A stretch of DNA of 64,000 bases from Euonymus europaeus (taxonomy: Eukaryota > Streptophyta > Magnoliopsida > Celastrales > Celastraceae), in assembly GCA_963580455.1 (NCBI GenBank), contig OY756957.1, positions 8,375,001 through 8,439,000 on the forward strand, in the 5' to 3' direction. The translations under genes were made by a program, and so were the position numbers. The notes beneath the pieces were generated by a model. The model made no database searches. It saw only the letters and a list, made by a program, of their open reading frames with translations, and was not told the DNA's origin. This document shows positions 56,801 to 64,000 of this stretch, piece after piece; within the stretch, counting starts at the first letter, position 1, and the number at the start of each line of letters is the position of its first letter.

Positions 56801-59800
56801 ACTAAAATAAATCTGATAACCGAAGATGTAACTAAACCAAGGTTGCTCCAGATCAAGAAAAAGATGCCTCAGTGCATAAGACTCATTAATATGAGTCCTA
56901 GCAAGGGTCAAATGTACACAACTTTCTTCCTATATTGTAAAGCGGTTGGTAACTAATTTGAACCCATCAAACCCAAATCGTAATGGGATGGCCTTACCAT
57001 TGTGCAAAAGCCCAAATAATACATGGAGAAGTCCTTGCATTCACTGGCCAATGAAGCGGACAACGAACCAAACTATAACAAACAAGATTTACTCATATGT
57101 GCTACCTCCTAACTCCTTTCTATTAATGTAAGAATAGATATAAAGATGCCAGCTACACGTTTCACCCCTTCGGACTAGGCCATTTCATCAAAACTGAAAA
57201 GGGGAACTAGGATGAACGCAAGTACCAAAACTCCAAATTGTCTTTGACTTAATTTTTTGTTCTTAAAAACAAATAAGAGAAAATGGGAGAGAAAGAAGTC
57301 ACCATAATTTTATACAAGTAAAATCCCAGTTAAGAGCTTTCAACTCAATTGTTGAGCTCATGTGGTCTAGCGGTTGCCTGCTCCTCATCACTTACATGAG
57401 GTGCAAGGTTCTTCCCACTCGGTTAGAAAATTAATAATATAACCACAAGAGTTATTATAAAAAATATTTTAATTCGAAACTGTAATCAGAGAGATACCTA
57501 AAGTCCCTTGAACTCCCATAAAACGGACATGAAATTGCTTTATCATGACACACTCTTACAAAATGAAGTTCCAACTGCACAGCTTAACCACTCATACATA
57601 CATATTGGCTGATGACATACTTTCCAAACAGCACAGGCCGATGACATAATTTCCAAACGACATTATATTTAATGACTAGAGACTACCTCGCTCCGATGAC
57701 ATAAACCATAGCATCGAACCTATTAAGTTACTTCAATTGCACAATGAGGTATGACAAGATCTTTTAAACATGAAGCCTCCATGTAAAATGGGGAGAAATT
57801 TTAAAGAATAAACAAATATTACCCCCAAAACTTTTTCCAGCAAAGCCTCGTCAACAATCAAAGGCGTGGCAATCTTGAATGCATTCGATATCTCATGATT
57901 GTTTAGACCCATAGGAATAACTTCCATTTCCACTTCAGCTCCGTCAGCAAGTTTATTTTCCAGTAATGATGAAGCAAGCTGGTGGACGTCTTCGCTGAGT
58001 GGGACAGCTTGACCTTGCTCTGCAACTCTCACTGCTGCTGCGCGTGCCATAGCAGCCAGGTTCCTCTCTAAATTCCTAACGCCAGCCTCCCTGGTGTACC
58101 TCCGAATGACAAGTTTCACCATTGCCTACCAAAATGGAGGTTTGATGAACATCCACCCAATATACCATGATGTGAACAATCAAGCAAGTTACCTTACAGC
58201 AGTTTGAAGAAATTAAAAGCATTCACAAGTTCATGAGCCGCCCAACCATTGCATGTCAAAAACCTATGCATAGATTATATCAAAACTACAGCTTTTCATA
58301 GCTGTAGTTCCAGGAAGTAAAACGTATCTTTCCAACTTCCAAAGGGTTGCTACACACAAATTTTTATTATTGACTGAAACCCTTAAGCTGAGCACTTATA
58401 GAAACAATATCTTTCATGGATATCAAAAGTTCACTCATTCAGAAGTAATTATTCATGTCAAATAAAAACACCCAATTTATAAACTAAGCCAGCCTAATAC
58501 CTCCAATCTGGTATGGTATCTCTGTACAAATAAGAAAAATGTAAATGGTTTATACTTTTTGTAAGACTTCAGTACCTCTGGTATTTCAAGGAACTCAGAA
58601 CTCAAGCCATGCTGATCCAGAACCCGAGGAATCAAATGTCGCATTGCTATTTTAAGCTTTTCTTCATAAGTGTATCCAGGCAGCTCGATGACTTCCATCC
58701 TATCTAAGAGTGCTGGAGGGATAGGCTGCGCCCTGTTTGCAGTTGCTACAAAGACCACCTTTGAAAGATCAAATGGAACATTCAAATAACTGCAGAAATT
58801 CAGTTAAGGATTTTCCGTCCTCTCATTGACAAGATCATTATGGTGACGACACTTCTAAAAAAAAGGAAGATGAGTGATACCCGCTGACACCTTTGGTGAA
58901 AATAAAGTTTGGATGTTCCAGAGTTTGGAAGTGAAAACAGGTTGTAAGTCCATAAAACTACAAATTCATGCAGAGGATAGAAAGGAAAACAATTAAAGAC
59001 ACCTTGAGATATTCAGGAGTTGAGAAACAAAACAGGTTTGAAGCTTTAAAGTATATCATCATCATCATCTAGATCATCATCATCAGCATCGATAAAGCAT
59101 TTGTCCCTTTGAGGTCAGCTAAATGAATTCAAAAGAGAAATCAGTTTGAATCCACTACATAGGTTCTCTTCACCTTTTTTCCTATTTAGAGCTCCAAATC
59201 AGCTAATACTATACAGTCGACATCCTTTGTTATTACTTAAATCTCCGCCCTACGCTATTTTCGCTACTGTCTACTATTCAACACCCATACAAAAAACACT
59301 ATGAGGTCATTATGAAGGAGAAAAATAAATAACTGGAGAAAAAACTATAGCAAATGATTGATATTCAAATGCATTCAACGTATTGTATCAAAATATCATA
59401 TGGAGAACCAAAAGAAATCAATATATCATTCAAAAATCGATCATTTTCAATGTTATTTTAGTTCCCTTAGTTCATTTTTATTTTACTTTTTTCCTAATTT
59501 AATTGACCATGTACAATTTACGATTATTGCTAATCATCAAGCCTCTCTCCATAAGATTTGTGCACATCTTGCTTGTCCCAACCACAACAACGGAAGGCTT
59601 GTCCACGGGTGTTTGTTTTCAAACACAAGTAGTAGAAAAAAGGATACTGGTCATTGAATGTTTTGTTTTGTTCAGGGTCAAGAACCTCCAGTAGGGCTGA
59701 AGCTGGATCACCACGCACATCGGAACCTGTCTTGTCAATCTCATCTAGCAACATGACTGGATTGCAAACCCCTATTTTCTAAAATCCAAAATACATAAAA

Positions 59801-61270
59801 TTTTGAGTTAATAGACATGTTACACAAATTATAATGTAAACACCTATCCTCTAAAAAAAATTAACAGAAAAAACTAGACAATATGAATTTTATCCCTGGC
59901 ACACATCATTAACAATAATAACAATTTTCATTTCATCATCATCATCAACAACTGAGCCATATCCCAAACAGTTTGGGGGTTGGCTACATTAATCCATTTG
60001 AGAAATCAATGTAAATCCACAACAAGGACTTGGAAAAGCCTATGATAAGATGCATAGGAAAGTAATGTGGAGGATTTTAAAGAAGAGATGAGTATTGATT
60101 AATTAAATTACTAGCAACAACGACAAATATGACCTGCGACGATGTATGATTTTGAGTGTTGGGCTATTAAGAGACATATCCAAAAATGCATGTAACATAA
60201 ATGTGAATGTTTCGCTAGGTGTGTCGCCACCCAAGGAAAGATAGGATAAAAATTGAGATTGGATCTAGGATAGGAGTAGTACCAATTGAAAATAAGTTGC
60301 AAGAAAATCATTTAAGATGGTATAAGCACGTACAATGTAGAGATAGCGGTGCGGCGGAAAGGAGAATAGCGAGAATTTGAATAGGAAAAATGCGAGTGAA
60401 GAGAAAGACCTAAAAAGGCATGGCTTGAAATAGAAAGAAATGATTTGGATTTAATAGGAGTTGATGAAAGTATGATCATAGATATAAATGAACGACAAAA
60501 ACGAATACACATAGTGGATTCCCGTTAATTTTCTCAAACTCATATAGCCAACCCCAAACTACTTTTGAGATAAAGGCTCAAATGATGACGATGATGTTGG
60601 GCTTTTCCTACCAATTACATAGCATTTTTGTATTTATTTATTTCTTCTGCATCTAAAAATATAAGAACATCATCAAGAGACTGTCACATATCAAACAAAA
60701 TTCTGTCATTACACTGTCCTTCGTAGAAAAGCTTTCTACCTTTACTCCATCAATAAGACGTCCAGGCATGCTGCCAATGTATGTTCTTCTATGCCCTCTA
60801 ATGTCAGCCTCATCCTTGACACCACCAAGAGATATACGTATAAATTTTCTTCCCAAAGCAGCAGCAATAGATGATGCCAAAGATGTTTTCCCAACACCTG
60901 GTGGACCAACAAAACACAATACTGGACCTCTTGCATCAGGTTTCAGCTGCAGCCGAAAGAATGAGAAAATAAAAATGGCATTCAGAGAATAACAATAATC
61001 TATGGGAAGAATAACTAAAACAAAAAGGGTCACCTTGCGAACAGCCAGATATTCGATAACTCGTTGCTTGACCTTGACTAGACCATAGTGGTCACTGTCA
61101 AGACGTTCTCTTGCAGCTTTTAGGTCTAGATCCTGTTCTCCAGAGGTTTTTTGCCATGGAAGATCAGCAAGAAGCTCTAGGTACACACGTGAACTATTAT
61201 ATCCAGGTTGCTGAGGCTGCATTTTCTTGAGCCTCCTGCGGGGGAGAATGCCAGAAAATTACAAGGAAAG

Positions 61271-61351
<81 letters not shown>

Positions 61352-63781
61352 AACTGCAGAATAATAACAAAGATCCTCAGAGTTTAATGTACAAATTAAT
61401 CCCTCGATCATGCACTAAAGGAAGGAGTATACGAGTAAAATCTTGCAAATTTGGAAGAGAACTTCGAAGGTTACTAAAATCGCTAGGTTGTTTCCTGAGC
61501 ACATAAAATTACCTTTTGAGAATACAGCCCATCAAAGAAGTTCATTTTGAAGAAGCTTGGTAAAGGCGGCTTTGTGAATTGTGTTAGCAAGATGCAATCT
61601 AGTGACTTTGTACATTATATTCAAATTCCCAAATATTTTCCACCTTTTGTTCAGGATCAAATTCCCAAATATTTTCCACCTTTTGTTCAGGATCTAGTAA
61701 CATGTACATAAAGGTGGAATCATATTTTTCCCAAATGCATTTTTTAAAAATTGATAAGTGTGTTTGCAGTTGTGACCAAAATGTATACTCACCTCAGTGC
61801 CAACAGTAACTTTTCTTTCTTTTCATTTTAGAAAGAATACCTTTCTTGTGCTCAAAATTTTTTCCCTAATGTGCTAGTGTTTCTTTTTCACTCTGTATAA
61901 ACAGATATAATTATATAAATGCACTAAAAAATGTTAGGGGATATGAACAAGATACTTCCTCAGAACAAGAAAAAGGACAGAAGAACCCCCACCCCCAATT
62001 CTCCTTTTTCTTCTTATTCATGAAGCCATAGAGGAAGATCTTTCACTATTGAAAATAGAACATCATCATTGTCAAAGCCTATGTCCCATAACAGTTTGGA
62101 AGCGGTGACATGAATCCACGATAAAAATCAATTTGAATTATGTGAAAGAAAAAAAAAACTTGTTGGGCTGCATCTGGCTAAGACTTGGCTAAAGGAAGCT
62201 TTCTTTCATATCGGAGAGAGAATTTTTCTCTCCTCAGACATGCCACTCACCATTAATTAAAATCGATAGAGTAAAACTGCACTCCAACAACCACACTTCT
62301 ATGTTAACAAAGAGCTTGTCAATGCTGGACAAGAGACCATGAAATTATCACATTCACACTAAAAACTACTATGAAAACAGGTTCGTTATAATTAAATATC
62401 CATCAATCTAAACTAGGATCTCTTCTATCTGTTGTTTCTCCTTTTCATCAGCCAACAGGAAATCTCATCAAAAGGATTCCACCCTAAAAGCACAGCCTCA
62501 CAAGTGAAATTAAAAATCCAGGATAATCTCTAATTATAAAACAGAAAAACTGCTACAAAGAACGTAGATAAACTAGCCATCTAGTGTCATCCCATTGCAT
62601 TTTGCACCACCTCAAACGTGATGATAACTTTGTACAGCTAATGTCATGCCAGACATCAGTGACAGATGTCACTTTTGATCTGAAATTTCATGATGCCTTT
62701 TCTAATTAGAGAATCTTTAAATAAACAACAAGCAATCAAGCATCAATATCACATTTGTATTCAATTTTAAAAACATCCTGGTGTAATAAGAATCAACAGT
62801 TACCGAGAACACTCAAAACCCCTTCATACTCCGAATTGGGACGACGCAACCTAGGACGCTCAAATGGGCGTCCCTAAAATCTGCTACTGAAAACTTGAGA
62901 AATAGAATGAAAAATCAAGTATAATTGAATCAAAACTAAAAGTAAACCCCTAAAATCGTCATTGATTGAGTATAAATATGGAGAGTTTAGGGAAATAGAG
63001 GGTGTGAGATTTGAAAATTAGAAAACTTACCTTTAAAATTCATTCACAGCATTGTAGCATTGTTTCGTTCTGATCAAGGAGGATTATGGAGAAATCTAAA
63101 ACCCTAGATTTTGGGAGACTCAAGGAAGGAGTGAAGGAGAAGGTAAAGAGACATTTTCCATGAGTTGATTTTATTGAGTGGTGACCCGAATAACTCTTCA
63201 AACCGTATCAAGTTCCCACTTAGTGTACCAATCAAGCCTACTCCCTAACGTACCACAAATTAATCATGTCGCATACCACATTCCCGTACCCATACCACGA
63301 ACAGGAGCGTACCGAGTTCCTAGTAACTATTATCAACTACTTCTATAGCCATTGATGCAGATGACAAAGAGGGCACAAAGACCACAAGTCAAGTATCAAA
63401 GAAACTTAAGAAGTGATCCTTGATTTGTAAAAAGGTAAATTTAGATAATTGTTAGGTCTGTCTTAATTGAGTTTTCCATAATTTTTAAAAGGGATATTGT
63501 CAGGATCACAAGGTTAGCGGGAATTTCCAATTTATTATTAATGTGTCGTTAATGAGGAAGAATTGAAAGCTTCGATATGTCAGCCATCATTAAAGATATC
63601 TCTCTCCGGATAGTGATTATGTTTGTTGTCCCAGTTTACTCTTTACAACATACCTCAACTCCCTCTGCGCATGCTTCCAAATATTTGAAGGCATTCCAGC
63701 ACTTTCCATCTTTCTTTCCAAGGCAGTAACATCATCCTCGTCATCATCATTGTCACCAAGCTCCTCTTTTATAGCCCTCAT
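53886..63781 (-). CDS. LON2: peroxisomal Lon protease (LON2-type), last ten exons; 5' end outside window
   Basis: ATP-dependent AAA+ serine protease of the peroxisome matrix. Ten exons, all with GT/AG borders and matching phases: 63654-63781, 61034-61235, 60740-60946, 59648-59778, 58576-58789, 57823-58125, 56546-56740, 56096-56341, 54522-54623, 53886-53969; 1812 bp, 603 residues. Arabidopsis LON2 has about 888, so roughly the first 285 (substrate-binding N domain) lie past 64000. Exon by exon: acidic linker helix ([11 protein letters not shown]); AAA+ start; Walker A GPPGVGKT; Walker [10 protein letters not shown]; sensor 1 [16 protein letters not shown]; sensor 2 [12 protein letters not shown]; protease domain with catalytic Ser in PKDGPSAG and Lys in VGGIKDK. 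The C-terminus is CPWRQHSKI, a PTS1-like tripeptide where Arabidopsis has SKL. No lesion seen; expected functional. Confidence 0.95.
54624..56095 (-). other. Lon intron with a SINE-like fragment
   Basis: 1.47-kb intron between the catalytic-Lys exon and the penultimate exon. No gene. Open frames 54827-55051 and 55150-55374 have no motif. Contains the SINE-like piece at 55425-55520. Confidence 0.85.
55425..55520 (-). mobile_element. tRNA-derived SINE-like fragment
   Basis: On the minus strand TTTAGTGGTTGACTCC (like a Pol III A box) is followed about 30 bases later by GGGTTCAAGGCTCC (like a B box), the spacing of tRNA-derived SINE heads. No cloverleaf with an acceptor stem forms by eye, so not a tRNA gene. 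Confidence 0.5.
57351..57430 (+). mobile_element. tRNA-derived SINE-like fragment
   Basis: TGTGGTCTAGCGGTTGCC (A-box-like) and GTGCAAGGTTCTTCCCAC (B-box-like), about 50 bases apart, in the Lon intron 56741-57822. Opposite strand and different sequence from the one at 55425. No matched acceptor stem. Confidence 0.45.
58126..58575 (-). other. Lon intron, nothing recognised
   Basis: 450-bp intron between the sensor-1 and sensor-2 exons. No element or frame of note. Confidence 0.8.
58790..59647 (-). other. Lon intron with a (TCA)n-rich LINE tail
   Basis: 858-bp intron. At about 59058-59095 TCATCATCATCATC… followed by GCATTTGTCCC…GAGGTCAGCTAAATGAATTC looks like the 3' tail of a LINE on the minus strand (trinucleotide tail plus consensus-like end). 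No gene; open frames at 59358-59694 have no motif. Confidence 0.55.
59930..60600. mobile_element. pair of LINE 3' ends in inverted orientation
   Basis: Both lie in the Lon intron 59779-60739. 60200-60500 on the plus strand gives, in broken frames, [19 protein letters not shown], a Lys/Arg-rich stretch, a segment like the LINE C-terminal RPK..WLE..R.DL, and TTKTNTHSG. These are the last residues of many plant LINE reverse-transcriptase ORFs. It is followed by ATAGCCAACCCCAAACTAC…GATAAAGGCTC and a (GATGAC)-type tail (60545-60595). 59930-59990 on the minus strand is a second tail of the same family (TCATCATCATCAACAACTGAGCCATATCCCAAACAGTTTGGGGGTTGGCTACAT type). Both are severely truncated at their 5' ends. 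Confidence 0.7.
61273..61349 (+). repeat. (GA)38 microsatellite
   Basis: An uninterrupted GA run of 77 bases in a Lon intron, only about 38 bases upstream (in the gene's sense) of the acceptor of exon 61034-61235. Read on the coding strand it is a (TC)n polypyrimidine tract. Confidence 0.97.
62055..62140 (-). mobile_element. LINE 3' tail fragment
   Basis: CATCATCATTGTCAAAGCC followed by TATGTCCCATAACAGTTTGG, AGCGGTGACATGAATCC: the same minus-strand layout as 59930-59990 (trinucleotide tail, then CCCA.A.AGTTTGG…GGCTACAT.AATCC). Only the extreme 3' end is present. Confidence 0.5.
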
Positions 63782-64000
63782 CTGAAAATTTCCAAGTGAA
63801 ACATGTAAAAATGTCTCCACCACCCACAAAAAGGCAAGATGCCAAGAGTGAGAATCTACTTGCAAACCTCATTGCATTTACACTATCCTCAGTGAACGCC
63901 TACTCCCACAAATTTTTGGCAATATGTATTCATGCTATAATTTACTTTCCGAATGTAATTTGAGGCAAGATACCATTGTATCATTTTCCATATTTTCTAC
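63782..64000 (-). other. Lon intron continuing past the window edge
   Basis: No exon of the Lon N-terminal domain found in these last bases. The upstream exons must lie beyond 64000. Confidence 0.8.

Larger units (their letters stand above)
61236..63653 (-). other. long Lon intron, 2.4 kb
   Basis: Between the AAA+ start exon and the acidic linker exon. Contains (GA)38, a direct repeat of about 33 bp (TTCCCAAATATTTTCCACC…TTTTGTTCAGGATC at 61630 and 61665), a LINE-type tail (62060-62140), and no coding frame. Confidence 0.85.

Noticed and set aside
57351..57430. Possible tRNA gene
   Set aside because: Box-A-like and box-B-like motifs are present, but there is no acceptor stem or anticodon loop of the right geometry; called a SINE-like fragment instead.
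1..64000. A new defence, biosynthetic or regulatory system
   Set aside because: I looked for clustered unknown genes with shared direction or repeated motifs. Apart from transposons, duplicated fossils and two known housekeeping genes, no gene cluster is present.

Overview
The window is nuclear DNA from a flowering plant, almost certainly a eudicot. The evidence is an AT-rich, intron-rich genome full of Copia, Gypsy and Harbinger elements, plus two host genes (a nuclear organelle-intron maturase and a peroxisomal Lon protease) that are plant-type in sequence and structure. No species can be named from the sequence alone. Nothing here is prokaryotic, and I found no tRNA, rRNA or CRISPR locus.

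Layout, left to right. 1-2520 is the 3' part of a broken Ty1/copia retrotransposon with its 3' LTR. 2560-19000 has no intact gene. It holds repeatedly duplicated blocks in which eroded exons of CNX1 (the two-domain E+G molybdopterin/molybdenum insertase) can still be read in order, in at least two tandem copies plus stray G-domain pieces. 19031-30745 is a decayed minus-strand gene of a transposon-associated type. It is split by a very young 7.86-kb Athila-like Gypsy element (21028-28885, target duplication GTAGC, LTRs almost identical) that has lost protease, reverse transcriptase and the integrase core. 31075-34151 looks like a 3.1-kb Ogre/Tat-type solo LTR ending 34 bases before a start codon.

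That start codon opens exon 1 of a mitochondrial ATP synthase delta-prime gene (34186-34440), which carries an in-frame stop. Its exon 2 lies 11.4 kb further on (45811-46214) with an 8-base insertion. The intron between them holds two complete insertions: a Ty3/gypsy chromovirus-like element on the minus strand (34623-39961, target duplication TGCTC) and a PIF/Harbinger DNA transposon (40921-44815, perfect 19-bp inverted repeats, target duplication TTA). A second copy of the same intron and exon 2 lies at 51405-52891. It is also broken, and it preserves the empty Harbinger site.

The two functional-looking genes are at the right. 49068-51281 is an intact single-exon maturase (nMAT2-type, 737 aa) whose reverse-transcriptase YADD box has become YGGH. 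53886-63781 on the minus strand holds the last ten exons (603 codons) of a peroxisomal Lon protease (LON2-type) with all AAA+ and Ser/Lys protease motifs. It ends in the PTS1-like tripeptide SKI, and its N-terminal part lies beyond the window. Its introns hold LINE tails, SINE-like fragments and a (GA)38 run. nMAT2, ATP synthase delta-prime and LON2 are also close neighbours on Arabidopsis chromosome 5 (At5g46920, At5g47030, At5g47040, from memory), so this is a conserved syntenic block inflated by transposons.

I did not find a convincing new molecular system. The points most worth following up are the maturase with an inactivated RT box, the paired ATP synthase pseudogenes with a paralogous empty site, the CNX1 fossil array, and the nested transposon history with exact target-site duplications.
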